Positions 54,785 to 63,637 are shown, counted from the stretch's first letter. The stretch is DNA of 64,000 nt from Bombilactobacillus mellis (GCF_000967245.1 NZ_KQ033877.1:203660-267659), one strand, 5' to 3'. Translations and numbers: made by a program. Notes: generated from the letters alone by a model not told the origin.

Positions 54785-54804
54785 ATCCGGATAATAATTT
54801 ATTA

Positions 54805-55485
54805 ATGATTGAAAAAAATAATCATAGACGTCGTTTAAAAACTGGGGAAACTATATTTTATTTGACTGTTTCTATTTTATTGAATTCTTTGTCGAATGCG
54901 TTAGCAATTGTTTCAAAGTTAGGCAGTGCTGTCTGGACAGCTTCTGCTGTGAATGTCAGTGTACAGTGTTCAACTAATTTGGGCGATGTATTAATTATTT
55001 ATGCAGTTATTGTTCAAATAATTAATTTATTAATTAGAAAAAAATTAAATTGGCACCTAATATTTTCGAATTTGCTTTTTGCTTTTTTATTTAGTTATTG
55101 TGTGCAATTTTGGACAAGTCTTCTCTGGAAAACCGGGCTGGCTTCCCTAAATTTTGTTTTTAGATTAATAATTGATATTATCGGGATTGGAGGAATAGCA
55201 GCGGCTACTTCAATTTATCAAAGAGTTAATTTAATGATGCATCCCAATGATGAATTTAGTTATTTAATTCGATTTAAATTTGTGCATGGCAGTGCAACTT
55301 TAGGGCAATATCTTAGTTATATAATTCCAGTAGTAGTAATGGGATTATGCTTTTTTAAAGGCGGCTACTTAATTTCCATTGGTTGGGGAACATTATTTGC
55401 TTTATTTTTTCAAGGTCCTTTAACTGGGATAGCGGATAAGTATATTTTTCCATGTTTAAAGCATCCGATTTTATTAAAGAATTGA
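54805..55485 (+). CDS. YczE/YyaS/YitT-type membrane protein
   Basis: A 226-residue protein with about five or six hydrophobic segments. 'SLSNALAIVSKLGSAVWTASAVNVS' resembles the conserved N-terminal block of the YczE/YyaS family. The function of this family is not known. It begins 20 bases after the MFS gene on the same strand and with a similarly AT-rich composition, so it is probably the last gene of the beta-glucoside operon. Confidence 0.65.
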   Translation: MIEKNNHRRRLKTGETIFYLTVSILLNSLSNALAIVSKLGSAVWTASAVNVSVQCSTNLGDVLIIYAVIVQIINLLIRKKLNWHLIFSNLLFAFLFSYCVQFWTSLLWKTGLASLNFVFRLIIDIIGIGGIAAATSIYQRVNLMMHPNDEFSYLIRFKFVHGSATLGQYLSYIIPVVVMGLCFFKGGYLISIGWGTLFALFFQGPLTGIADKYIFPCLKHPILLKN

Positions 55486-55682
55486 TTCTAATCAAAAATA
55501 ATACTGAGGAACTTTTCTGAGGATTAATAACTTAAGCAATGAAACATGCCCAATGTCAAGTTGAAGTAAACGCCAGCAAAAGGGTAGTCTAAAGATAAAT
55601 AAAATTAGAAGCTTTTTACCGACCTTTTTAAATATTTAATTAAATTTTATTAAGATTTATATTAATATAAGTAACAAATTGA

Positions 55683-55688
55683 TATAAT
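55683..55688 (+). promoter_or_regulatory. -10 box for the second amide hydrolase
   Basis: A perfect TATAAT lies 30 bases before the ATG in a very AT-rich stretch. No clear -35 is present. The rest of the 233-base gap after the YczE-like gene holds nothing else recognisable. Confidence 0.5.
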
Positions 55689-55718
55689 GAAATTATTTTA
55701 ATAAAGGAGGTCAGCAGT

Positions 55719-56735
55719 ATGTGTACAAGTATTACACTCGCTTCCAAAGAGGGAAATGTCTTTTTTGGCCGTACAATGGATTTTGCAGCAGGGATGTTTG
55801 GCGAAGATCCGGGTTCGCCAATGAGTATTGTAACTATTCCGGCGGGCGCACAGGTAGCAAGCCAATTAAATCCCTGGACAGCTAAATACGCAGCTATGGG
55901 TGTAGGTTCTACAGGAACCGTTTGTTTAATGGATGGTGTTAATGATCAAGGATTAGCTGGTGATTTGCAGGTCTTAATGGAATGTGAGCATGCTTCTGCC
56001 AGTGATCTACAACAACGTAATTTAACAGCTGTTTTAGGTGAGGAGTTTGTAACTTTTGTTTTAACGCATTTTGCTAGTGTAGCAGAAATTAAAGCTCATA
56101 TTAATGAATACGGTCTCTTAGATCAGCCGCTGACTCAAGGAAACGAGAGTGTAGAAACACCACTGCATTTTACTTTTGCGGATACAACTAACTCAGCAGT
56201 AGTTCTGGAGCCGACAGATAATGGGGCTTTTAAAGTTTATGACAGCATCGGCGTAATGACTAATAGCCCTGAATATAACTGGCATTTAACTAATATTCGT
56301 AATTATATCAGTTTAGATAAATTTGATCCTAAAACTACTAAAAAAGTTAGTGAACGGGTCTCATTGGATCCTATTGAAGCGGGTACAGGTTACGGAATGT
56401 TTGGTTTGCCGGGAGATTATACTTCACCATCACGCTTTGTCCGCTCCACATTTTTAGCCAATAATTTAGATCCTTTCACTGCCGATAACGGAATTAATCA
56501 ATTATATTCTGTTTTCAGAACTGCAATGGTTCCTCGTGGTTTAGAACGGGCTAGTCAGGATGATCCTTTAAGTGATTGTACCCGTTATTGGTCAGGTTAT
56601 GATTTAAATAAAAAAGAAATGTATGTTCAGACTTGTCGGGGCTTAACTTTTAGTGCTAAAAAACTTAACCCGCAGTCTCAAGAAGTAACTTATACGGACA
56701 TTGAGATTGATAATTTGGTTAAATGGGTGGATTAA
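55719..56735 (+). CDS. bsh: Linear amide C-N hydrolase (bile salt hydrolase family), copy 2
   Basis: A 338-residue choloylglycine-hydrolase-family enzyme starting MCTSI, so removal of Met exposes the nucleophile Cys2. Arg18 and Asp21 are in 'GRTMDF', the Asn in 'TNSPEYNWHLTN' and the Arg in 'SPSRFVRSTF'. Like copy 1 at 41064, position 82 is Asp ('GLAGDLQVL') instead of the Asn or Tyr that mark bile salt hydrolases and penicillin acylases. It has an excellent AAAGGAGG ribosome binding site and its own promoter and terminator. Bile salt or other N-acyl amide hydrolysis is likely; the substrate remains open. Confidence 0.85.
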   Translation: MCTSITLASKEGNVFFGRTMDFAAGMFGEDPGSPMSIVTIPAGAQVASQLNPWTAKYAAMGVGSTGTVCLMDGVNDQGLAGDLQVLMECEHASASDLQQRNLTAVLGEEFVTFVLTHFASVAEIKAHINEYGLLDQPLTQGNESVETPLHFTFADTTNSAVVLEPTDNGAFKVYDSIGVMTNSPEYNWHLTNIRNYISLDKFDPKTTKKVSERVSLDPIEAGTGYGMFGLPGDYTSPSRFVRSTFLANNLDPFTADNGINQLYSVFRTAMVPRGLERASQDDPLSDCTRYWSGYDLNKKEMYVQTCRGLTFSAKKLNPQSQEVTYTDIEIDNLVKWVD

Positions 56736-56756
56736 AACTTTAAGATCAAATAAATT

Positions 56757-56790
56757 AAGAAGTAGTATTCATACTATTTCTTATTTTTTT
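56757..56790 (+). terminator. Terminator after the second amide hydrolase
   Basis: AAGAAGTAGTAT / ATACTATTTCTT (one G-U pair, two-base gap) followed by ATTTTTTTT. Confidence 0.9.
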
Positions 56791-56812
56791 TGACTTTGTG
56801 GTGAAAAACACA

Positions 56813-56842
56813 TTGTTTATTAGCGGCAGATGTGTTTATAAT
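56813..56842 (+). promoter_or_regulatory. Promoter of the NlpC/P60 gene
   Basis: TTGTTT (56813-56818), 18 bases, TATAAT (56837-56842). Confidence 0.65.
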
Positions 56843-56902
56843 AAAAGCGTGTACAAAATATTAAGTTTTTCTTAAGAGAAATATTTGGGGGAGATGGGGA
56901 TT

Positions 56903-58123
56903 TTGAATAAGAAAAAGTCACTTTATTTAACATCAGGCGTGTTGGGCTTAACTACAGCCGCCCTTTTCGGGGTGAATGCTACTTCTGCTCAAGCGTCTAG
57001 TAAGGGAACTGTTAATTATCAAGGGGGAGCTACTACCGTCTGGGATAGTCCGACAGTCGGACAAAAACCGCAGAGTTATTTACAGCGTGGTCAAAGTGTG
57101 ACTATTCAGGCGACAAAGCAGGTTTATCACCAAACTTGGTATCAAATTGGAACCAATCAATGGGTATCAAGTCAGTATATTACTCCTGCTTCAGAAGATA
57201 CCCAACCGGCAGCATCTGTGCAGCCGGCTTCTAATGCACCGGCAGCTACTCCTGTAGGAACTATCACTATTAATTATCAGGGAGGAGCTACTACTGTTTG
57301 GTCGCAACCTAATTTTCGTCAGCATACGGGTAAATATTTGCCTTATGGCACAATAGTTGCAGTCATTAATCAAAAAACGGTTAATGGTGCAGTTTGGTAT
57401 CAATTGGCTGATCAAGGCTGGGTACCAGCTGAATATGCTACTTTTAATCAAGACCAGACTACAGCTGTCCAGCCAGCAGCTGCCACAACTACTGACACTG
57501 CCGGCAGCAATGCTGTTGCAGATTCTAATCCAGCACCAGCAGCTTCTGCTGCTCAACCAGCCGCCAATACACCCGCTGCTGCAACGCCTTCTACTAATAA
57601 TGCTGCCGCCGCAACGCCAGCACCAACAGCACCTGTTCAGCCAGCTGCTAATACAGGAGCAGCAGCTGCTCAGCCAATCACTACAGCTTCTAGTGCCGCC
57701 ACTGCTGCTGTCAATACTAATCAAAATGGGGCCTCTGCTGCCAGTTCCACTGCTACCAATAATAATGCAGCTGAGACCGTTGTAGCAGCAGCACTATCGC
57801 AAGTTGGTACGCCTTATGTGTGGGGTGGTGCGACCCCAGGCCAGGGTTTAGATTGTTCTGGCTTGGTTCAGTATGCTTACGGTAAAGCTAATGTAGCTTT
57901 GTCGCATTATACAGTCGCTCAAGAAAGCGCTGGGCGTCAGGTTTCTTTGTCCGATTTACAACCAGGAGATATTATCTTTTGGGGAGGTGTCGGGGCATCT
58001 TATCATGATGCGATCTATATTGGCAATGGACAATACGTCCATGCACCTCAACCTGGTGAAACGGTAAAAGTGGCCAGCATTTCGCAATATTTCATGCCTT
58101 CCTTTGCCGTTCGTGTTTTTTAA
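56903..58123 (+). CDS. Secreted NlpC/P60 peptidoglycan hydrolase with two SH3b domains
   Basis: A 406-residue secreted protein. A signal peptide (KKK then a hydrophobic stretch, ending near TSAQAS) is followed by two related SH3b wall-binding repeats, each with 'NYQGGATTVW'. An Ala/Pro/Thr/Asn-rich linker of about 120 residues comes next, and a C-terminal NlpC/P60 domain ends the protein. Catalytic Cys is in 'GLDCSGLVQYAY' and His in 'SYHDAIYIG', with a further His in 'YVHAPQPG'. It cleaves gamma-D-glutamyl bonds in stem peptides, probably during cell separation. I chose TTG 56903 after GATGGGGA. ATG 56894 and TTG 56885 are alternatives. Confidence 0.9.
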   Translation: MNKKKSLYLTSGVLGLTTAALFGVNATSAQASSKGTVNYQGGATTVWDSPTVGQKPQSYLQRGQSVTIQATKQVYHQTWYQIGTNQWVSSQYITPASEDTQPAASVQPASNAPAATPVGTITINYQGGATTVWSQPNFRQHTGKYLPYGTIVAVINQKTVNGAVWYQLADQGWVPAEYATFNQDQTTAVQPAAATTTDTAGSNAVADSNPAPAASAAQPAANTPAAATPSTNNAAAATPAPTAPVQPAANTGAAAAQPITTASSAATAAVNTNQNGASAASSTATNNNAAETVVAAALSQVGTPYVWGGATPGQGLDCSGLVQYAYGKANVALSHYTVAQESAGRQVSLSDLQPGDIIFWGGVGASYHDAIYIGNGQYVHAPQPGETVKVASISQYFMPSFAVRVF

Positions 58124-58158
58124 GTATTAATTTGCTAATGTACAAATTAGCTGAACTA

Positions 58159-58167
58159 TGTTACAAT
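58159..58167 (+). promoter_or_regulatory. Extended -10 promoter of the riboflavin transporter operon
   Basis: TGTTACAAT lies 20 bases before the FMN riboswitch. No clear -35 was found. Confidence 0.5.
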
Positions 58168-58186
58168 TTTTTTGCTAGTAAGAATA

Positions 58187-58315
58187 GCTTCTTCGGGGTC
58201 GGGTGTAATTCCCAATCGGCGGTGACAAAGATAATTTGAAGTCCGCGACCTGCTAATAGCAGTTGACCTGGTGCAAATCCAGGACCGACAGTTAAAGTCT
58301 GGATGGAAGAAGAAG
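58187..58315 (+). ncRNA. FMN riboswitch (RFN element)
   Basis: The conserved RFN blocks occur in order: CTTCGGGG (58191-58198), CGGGTGTAATTCCCAATCGG, CGGTGA, AAGTCCGCGACC, GACCTGGTGCAAATCCAGG, ACCGACAGTTAAAGTC and the closing GGATGGAAGAAG. The outer stem pairs TTCTTC with GAAGAA. It controls ribU and the ECF genes downstream. A terminator hairpin follows at 58372-58399. Confidence 0.97.
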
Positions 58316-58371
58316 TTTCTCCAACTGTACATTAAGAATATTTTTTGTTGAAGATTCTTCATAATTTTTAT

Positions 58372-58399
58372 CTGCCCCGTTTTTACGGGGTATTTTTTA
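58372..58399 (+). terminator. Riboswitch-controlled terminator
   Basis: GCCCCGT / ACGGGGT with a TTTT loop and a TTTTTTAT tail, between the FMN aptamer and ribU. A competing hairpin AAGAAT / ATTCTT (58334-58358 area) lies between the two and may serve as antiterminator. Confidence 0.85.
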
Positions 58400-58470
58400 T
58401 GCCTAGGCAAAGAAGAGACTTTTCTCAAATTGAGAGCGCTTGTAAGTGCTAATTATGGAGGTAAATCAGT

Positions 58471-59130
58471 ATGAAACGTGACCAAAATTATATTCGGTAT
58501 ATAACTTTTTTAGCAGCTTTTGGAGCCTTAGCTTATTTATCGGCAGTTTTTTTAAAAATTCCCATGATATCTTTTTTAAAGTATGAACCCAAAGATGTCA
58601 TCTTAATTCTCGGAGGCATGGTTTTTGGACCTATTTTTTCAATTATTCTTTCAATTATTGTGCCTTTTTTTGAAATGATTACCGTTAGTTCGACGGGAAT
58701 TATTGGGTTTGTTATGAATGTCATTGCAGCAATTTGTTTTGTGTTACCACCCGTCTTAGCCTATTCCAAAAAGAAGAAAACTAAAAATTTAATAATAGGT
58801 CTAATTATTGGAATTGTTATGTTAACCGCTTTTATGCTGCTTTGGAATTATGTTTTGTCACCAATCTTTTTCGGCTATTCACGGGCAGCAGTCGTCAAAA
58901 TGTTGATACCAGTAATTTTACCCTTTAATTTAATCAAGGGCAGTTTGAATTCCATTCTGGTTTTGATTTTATATAAGCCGATTGTGCAGGCCTTACTTAA
59001 AAGTAATATTTTACGCACATCTGATTTTAATATTATTCCCCAAGAGAATAAACTAACAAATTATGCCATTGTCGCTCTCGTGATTATTACCATTATTTTG
59101 TTAGTGCTGAGCTATTTAAAGCTGATTTAA
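58471..59130 (+). CDS. ribU: Riboflavin ECF transporter S component
   Basis: A 219-residue membrane protein with about six spans. 'FLKYEPKDVILILGGMVFGP' is the RibU loop that lines the riboflavin site, and 'NVIAAICFVLPPVL' and 'PFNLIKGSLNSILVLILYKPI' are typical. The FMN riboswitch directly upstream confirms the vitamin. Uniquely for a lactic acid bacterium S component, the energising module genes follow in the same operon. Confidence 0.93.
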   Translation: MKRDQNYIRYITFLAAFGALAYLSAVFLKIPMISFLKYEPKDVILILGGMVFGPIFSIILSIIVPFFEMITVSSTGIIGFVMNVIAAICFVLPPVLAYSKKKKTKNLIIGLIIGIVMLTAFMLLWNYVLSPIFFGYSRAAVVKMLIPVILPFNLIKGSLNSILVLILYKPIVQALLKSNILRTSDFNIIPQENKLTNYAIVALVIITIILLVLSYLKLI

Positions 59131-59143
59131 AGAAGGAGATAAA

Positions 59144-60007
59144 GTGCAGCCATTACTTTTGCAGGTTAAAAATTTACAATATACAGCTGAACAGTTGCTG
59201 GATTTAGATTTAAAAACACAAAAACGGGAAATTTTGCATGATGTCAACTTAACCATTCAGCCGCAGGAATTTGTGGGTCTGGTCGGACCGAATGGCTCCG
59301 GTAAAACTACTTTGGGTAAATTGCTGGTGCGCATTTTGGAACCAACAGCCGGTCAGTTAATTATTAAAGGACAAAATTATCATGATATTCAGCCTGCTTG
59401 GCATTTAAACCAAATGGTGGGTATGGTTTTTCAAAATATTGATACCCAATTTATTGGCAAAGATTTTATGGAAGATGTGACTTTATATTTAAGTAATTTT
59501 GGGTGGACTGCAGCGCAAATCCAAACCCAAATTGCTGATATTAGCCGTCAATTGAAAATTCAATCTTTAATCAAGCGCCCCTTTAAAACCTTATCCGGTG
59601 GTCAAAAACAGTTATTAGCCATTGCCGAAGTGTTATTATTACGGCCACAGTTACTGATTTTAGATGAGCCGACAGCCCAATTAGATCCGGAAAATACCAG
59701 ATTAGTACTCAAGCTTCTGCAGAAAATTAAAAAAGAACAGCAGCTGGCAGTTTTATTGATAACCCACAAGTTATCGGAGTTGGCTTTAACGCAGCGGACC
59801 TTGATTTTAAACCAGGGAACAATTGTGCAACAGTGTCAGACTTCAGAATTATTGACTGATGCGAAGCTCTTAGATGCCAATCAGTTACCCCTACCAGATA
59901 CAATCGCTATTTTACAAAAATTAAACCAGCTAACTGGACAATCAATCACAACCGCGAGCCCTGCAGTGCAAGATTTTGTGCAAACTATTCAGGAGAACTT
60001 ATGTTAG
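59144..60007 (+). CDS. ECF transporter ATPase A1-type
   Basis: A 287-residue ABC ATPase. Walker A GPNGSGKTT, Q-loop 'MVFQNIDTQFIG' (typical of ECF ATPases), signature LSGGQKQ, Walker B 'LLILDEPTAQLD', H-loop 'ITHK'. The GTG start at 59144 follows AGAAGGAG. It overlaps the second ATPase by seven bases. It forms a heterodimer with the next product to drive riboflavin uptake by RibU. Confidence 0.88.
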   Translation: MQPLLLQVKNLQYTAEQLLDLDLKTQKREILHDVNLTIQPQEFVGLVGPNGSGKTTLGKLLVRILEPTAGQLIIKGQNYHDIQPAWHLNQMVGMVFQNIDTQFIGKDFMEDVTLYLSNFGWTAAQIQTQIADISRQLKIQSLIKRPFKTLSGGQKQLLAIAEVLLLRPQLLILDEPTAQLDPENTRLVLKLLQKIKKEQQLAVLLITHKLSELALTQRTLILNQGTIVQQCQTSELLTDAKLLDANQLPLPDTIAILQKLNQLTGQSITTASPAVQDFVQTIQENLC

Positions 60008-60804
60008 AACTCAAAGAGATAAATTATACACCGCCGAAGAGTTCACAACCCTTATGGTCCAATCTGAGTTTGCAATTACAAGCAGGGAAAATATATGCCT
60101 TAGTGGGTATTAATGGTGTCGGTAAAACGACTATTTTAAATGTGATTAGTGGCTTAATTAAACCGACACAGGGAGAAATTGTTTGGCAACAACAACCCAT
60201 TCATCAGTCGGCAGCAACCTTAAGGCAATATTTAACGCAAGTAGGGTATTGTTTACAGTCCACGGATCATCTTTTTTTTAAACAAACAGTGCAAGAAGAA
60301 TTGGAATATCATCATAATGGCTCGATAGCTGAAGTTGTTCAACAATTACAACTGGAGCCCTTGTTAACCATGTCACCCTTTGAACTTTCCGGCGGACAAA
60401 AGAAACGGTTAGCTTTAGCAATTATGCTGTTAAAACAGCCACAGATTTTATTATGTGATGAGATTACGGCTGGTTTAGATGCCCATTTTCAACAATTAGT
60501 GATGAACATTTTACAAAATTACTGTAGACAACATCTGGTCATCGTGGTGACTCATAATCTGGAAGAGGCTTTGCAGTATTGCGATCAATGGTTATTTTTA
60601 ACTCCTACAGGTTTAAAAGAATATTCTATTACTACTATTCTTCGGCAGACAGAGCTGTTTCAACACTGGGGCTTGCGAATGCCGCCAACTTTAGCTATTA
60701 GACAGTCCTTGGTGGCTGCCGGGGTTTTACCGGCTGATGGTTACTATCGTTCTAATGAGGAAATTGCCGCAGCACTGGCAAAAATTAAAAATAAGGACCA
60801 ATAA
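60001..60804 (+). CDS. ECF transporter ATPase A2-type
   Basis: A 267-residue ABC ATPase. Walker A GINGVGKTT, Q-loop 'YCLQSTDHLFF', signature LSGGQKKRL, Walker B 'ILLCDEITAGLD' and H-loop 'VVTHN'. Walker B has Ile where Pro is usual after DE. It is co-translated with the preceding ATPase and followed five bases later by the T component. Confidence 0.88.
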   Translation: MLELKEINYTPPKSSQPLWSNLSLQLQAGKIYALVGINGVGKTTILNVISGLIKPTQGEIVWQQQPIHQSAATLRQYLTQVGYCLQSTDHLFFKQTVQEELEYHHNGSIAEVVQQLQLEPLLTMSPFELSGGQKKRLALAIMLLKQPQILLCDEITAGLDAHFQQLVMNILQNYCRQHLVIVVTHNLEEALQYCDQWLFLTPTGLKEYSITTILRQTELFQHWGLRMPPTLAIRQSLVAAGVLPADGYYRSNEEIAAALAKIKNKDQ

Positions 60805-60809
60805 ATATT

Positions 60810-61577
60810 ATGAGTAGAACTTTCAAATTAGATGGACGAACGAAATTTTTAACAGGTATCTTTTTCACCTTATTTATGTTCAGTTTTCATTATTATTGGC
60901 AATATGGAGTTATTACTTTTTTCTTTGTCGGTTTACTGGCACTGGAATTCACCAAGGCGCAGCGGCAGCAGTTATTTCAGCATTGGAAATTAATTCTCTT
61001 TTTACCAAGTTTGAATTTGTTTGCTAATTTATTTTTTGTGAATGGACGAGTTTTATGGTCCTGGGGTTGGCTCACTTTAACAGAGCTGGATATCCAGATT
61101 TTTTTGAGAATTGTCCTGTTATTATTGTTTGCTTTAGCGTTGACTATTAAAACTACTCCGCAAGAATTAGCCCTTTCAGTGGGGAAAATTTGTCATTCTT
61201 TAACTTTCGGGCATTATCATGGATCCGGACTGCCTTTAGTCATTATCATTATGGCTACTTTTATTAATGAATTTCAGGAAACTTTTGTAACTGTCAAGCA
61301 GGCTTATAAATTAAGAGCCAGTAATCAGGCCGCTGCTCATTGGGGTAAACGTCTAACTGAAACTGCCCTGTTATTACAGCCTATTATTTTGATTTCTATG
61401 AAAAAAGCCGGTCAAGTGGCTGATGCTTTGATTGCTAAAGGCTATCATAATCAAGCCCATCTTTTTAATTATCAGGCCATTAAATATCATTGGCCCGACT
61501 GGCTAATTTACGGGGTGTTATTATTGCTGGTTGTGGGCAATTTGGCGATAGTTCATTCTGGCAGTGCTTTTGCTTGA
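60810..61577 (+). CDS. ECF transporter transmembrane T component
   Basis: A 255-residue CbiQ/EcfT-type protein with about five membrane spans. 'LDGRTKFLTGIFFTLFMF' is the usual N-terminal segment, and 'AYKLRAS' and 'ADALIAKGYH' stand where the paired coupling Arg motifs (xRG/xRS) normally occur. The second reads AKG instead of ARG. It completes a RibU-A-A-T operon. Confidence 0.85.
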   Translation: MSRTFKLDGRTKFLTGIFFTLFMFSFHYYWQYGVITFFFVGLLALEFTKAQRQQLFQHWKLILFLPSLNLFANLFFVNGRVLWSWGWLTLTELDIQIFLRIVLLLLFALALTIKTTPQELALSVGKICHSLTFGHYHGSGLPLVIIIMATFINEFQETFVTVKQAYKLRASNQAAAHWGKRLTETALLLQPIILISMKKAGQVADALIAKGYHNQAHLFNYQAIKYHWPDWLIYGVLLLLVVGNLAIVHSGSAFA

Positions 61578-61601
61578 CTTGTAAAAAAGAGCGTGTATAA
61601 T
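61574..61601 (+). promoter_or_regulatory. Promoter of the 39-residue protein gene
   Basis: TTGACT (61574-61579), 16 bases, TATAAT (61596-61601). The -35 box overlaps the stop codon of the T-component gene. Confidence 0.75.
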
Positions 61602-61658
61602 TACTACAATCGCTACCTTGAGACCATTCTAGAATCAAAAAGGATGGAGGAATTCAAG

Positions 61659-61778
61659 ATGAAATATCAAGTACAACTAGACACACAAAAGCAATTATTT
61701 ATTGTGATTAATCCGAAGAATAAACGTCAAGCTACAGGTGCTACTATTCAGCAGGCACTGGCAGCAATTAATAATTAA
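61659..61778 (+). CDS. Small protein of unknown function (39 aa)
   Basis: ATG 61659 lies eight bases after ATGGAGG. The product starts MKYQVQLDTQKQLFIVINP and continues KNKRQATGATIQQALAAINN: two likely beta strands, a basic turn and a C-terminal helix. It has no membrane segment. It is framed by its own sigma-A promoter and a strong terminator, which supports a real independent gene. I do not recognise the family. Longer in-frame versions from 61593 would begin inside the promoter. Confidence 0.7.
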   Translation: MKYQVQLDTQKQLFIVINPKNKRQATGATIQQALAAINN

Positions 61779-61787
61779 TTCTCATGA

Positions 61788-61817
61788 ACTCCAGTTTTAA
61801 AAACTGGAGTATTTTTA
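61788..61817 (+). terminator. Terminator of the small gene
   Basis: ACTCCAGTTTT / AAACTGGAGT with a short loop followed by ATTTTTAT. Confidence 0.9.
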
Positions 61818-61831
61818 TATTAATAAAGACT

Positions 61832-61863
61832 AAAAACCCCACTCACTTGTGATTGGGGTTTTT
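61832..61863. terminator. Terminator of the opuA operon (bidirectional)
   Basis: AAAAACCCCA / TGGGGTTTTT with an inner TCAC/GTGA pairing. A/T-runs on both sides serve both strands; it lies directly after the betaine-binding protein gene on the minus strand. Confidence 0.92.
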
Positions 61864-61864
61864 G

Positions 61865-62764
61865 TTATTTGTTTTTAAGATCTTCAATCTTATTAATATT
61901 GGTCATATATTTTGGTACGGCCAAACCGGTTTTAGCACCTGAAAGATTTGTCCGCACAATGTCAACCTTGTGTAAATACTTGTGAGCATATAATCCTTGA
62001 GTAACAGGCAATTCTGCTACTACAGTCGCGTCAGCAGAACCAGAAGCTAACGCACTCCACATTACACCGACATCTAATTGACGGATATCAACTTTATAGC
62101 CGTGATCAGTTAATACTTGTTTTACTAAATTAGTCGCGGAGACTTCATAGTCAAAGGGTGTATAAACTAAAGTAACTTTTTTACCTTGTCCTTGGGGAAC
62201 ATTTTTTAACCACTGTTTGACTTGTTGAGGGTGTTGACGAATGTAATCCTTAATGGCCTTGGAAGTTTTTTCACCCCGGTTAATTTTTAGCATTAACGGT
62301 GTAGCGTCCGCTAACTGCCAATGAAAATTCTGCAAAAATTGATAAATTTCCGGTTGATCTTTCTTCAAACCCAGACGGGCTACTGATTTCATATTTTCAC
62401 CCTTGCCAAAAACATGCTGAGGATCTTTTAAAAACTTCAGATGATATTTTTCTACCATCCAGTGGGGCTGCCAAGCAGTGACAACGATAGGCTGATGATT
62501 TTTAGTAGCTTTATCCAAGGTACTAATCATTGCTGCCGTGGAGCTGGTCATTAATTGCCATTTCTTAGCTTTTAAATGATAGTCCGTTAAAGCCTGATCG
62601 GCTCGTCCCATAACTCCTGATCCTGCTTCAATACCCGTAATAGTATAATTAATCTGTGGGCCTAAAGCTTTATCGCTTTGGTATTGAGGCAATTGCGCCC
62701 CACTGCAACCCACTAATAGAAGAATTAATAAACTAGTCAAGCAATACAATAATTTTTTTTTCAT
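61865..62764 (-). CDS. opuAC: Glycine betaine/choline ABC transporter, substrate-binding lipoprotein
   Basis: A 299-residue OpuAC-family binding protein. The signal peptide ends in the lipobox LLVGC, so it is lipid-anchored. 'ITGIEAGSGVMGRADQALTDY', 'VVTAWQPHWMVEKYHLKFLKDP' with Trp residues of the aromatic cage, and 'VGVMWSALASGSADATVVAELPVTQGLYA' are typical. It captures compatible solutes for osmoprotection. It is the last gene of the opuA operon. Confidence 0.9.
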   Translation of the reverse strand: MKKKLLYCLTSLLILLLVGCSGAQLPQYQSDKALGPQINYTITGIEAGSGVMGRADQALTDYHLKAKKWQLMTSSTAAMISTLDKATKNHQPIVVTAWQPHWMVEKYHLKFLKDPQHVFGKGENMKSVARLGLKKDQPEIYQFLQNFHWQLADATPLMLKINRGEKTSKAIKDYIRQHPQQVKQWLKNVPQGQGKKVTLVYTPFDYEVSATNLVKQVLTDHGYKVDIRQLDVGVMWSALASGSADATVVAELPVTQGLYAHKYLHKVDIVRTNLSGAKTGLAVPKYMTNINKIEDLKNK

Positions 62765-62779
62765 TATTAAGAAAGCCTC

Positions 62780-63637
62780 CTAGCTGGAATGCTTATCTTG
62801 GGTCAAAGATTGAGTAATCCGATCCAAAATGATAGCTAGAATAACTACAGCCAAACCAGCCGCAAAGCCGGCACCGGCATCGTTACGACCTACCGCAAAG
62901 TATACTTGAGTTCCTAATCCCAACGCACCGATCATAGAAGCAATAACTACCATCGATAAGGCGAGCATTAAGCTTTGATTGATACCTGCCATAATAGTGG
63001 GGCGGGCTAAAGGTAATTCGACTTTAATTAATTTTTGCCAAGCATTAGTTCCATAAGCATCAGCGGCTTCTATTAGATCAGTTGGCACTTGACGAATTCC
63101 CAAATTAGTCATGCGGACTGTTGGCGGCGTAGCAAAAATTACTGATGATAGAACTCCTGGGACCATTCCAATACCAAAGAAAGCAACCGCCGGAATTAAA
63201 TAAACAAAAGCAGGCATGGTCTGCATAAAATCTAAAATAGGATTAACAATCGCCTGCACGGTTGCTTTTTTTGCCATCCAAATTCCCAAGGGAACACCAA
63301 TAATTAAAGCAATTAAAGTAGAAGTTAAAACTAGAGTTAAGGTTTCAGTCATATCATGCCAAAAGCCTAAATTCCAAATCAATAATAACCCAATTAATTC
63401 AAAGGATAATAAGCCCCATTTTTTGGTGTGGCGTTTTTCCCAATAAGTAATAGCTAAAATGATAATAATAAATAACCAGACCGGAAGTAGGTCAAACACC
63501 CACTGAAAAGCATTAATAATTGCTTGAAAAAAATTCGTAACACTATTAAAAAAGCCGCTAAATTGGGTCAGCCAATCAACTAAATCATTAATCCATTTTG
63601 CTAGTGGTAATTTGGGGATTTGTACTAGTAACATCAT
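62780..63637 (-). CDS. opuAB: Glycine betaine/proline ABC transporter, permease
   Basis: A 285-residue ProW/OpuAB permease with about six spans. 'LALIIGVPLGIWMAKKATVQAIVNPILDFMQTMPAFVYLIPAVAFFGIGMVPGVLSSVIFATPP' region motifs and the coupling EAA loop 'LIEAADAYGTNAWQKLIKVELPLARPTIMAGI' are clear. Its ATG at 63637 overlaps the ATPase stop (ATGA), with GAGGAGG as ribosome binding site. Confidence 0.93.
   Translation of the reverse strand: MMLLVQIPKLPLAKWINDLVDWLTQFSGFFNSVTNFFQAIINAFQWVFDLLPVWLFIIIILAITYWEKRHTKKWGLLSFELIGLLLIWNLGFWHDMTETLTLVLTSTLIALIIGVPLGIWMAKKATVQAIVNPILDFMQTMPAFVYLIPAVAFFGIGMVPGVLSSVIFATPPTVRMTNLGIRQVPTDLIEAADAYGTNAWQKLIKVELPLARPTIMAGINQSLMLALSMVVIASMIGALGLGTQVYFAVGRNDAGAGFAAGLAVVILAIILDRITQSLTQDKHSS

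Noticed and set aside
57191-57785. Long reading frames on both strands within the NlpC/P60 gene
   Set aside because: They are low-complexity frames (Ser/Cys-rich or Gln/Leu-rich) created by the Ala/Pro-rich linker codons; no start signals.
58156-58428. Minus-strand frame over the FMN riboswitch
   Set aside because: It is antisense to a structured RNA that matches the RFN consensus throughout; no ribosome binding site.
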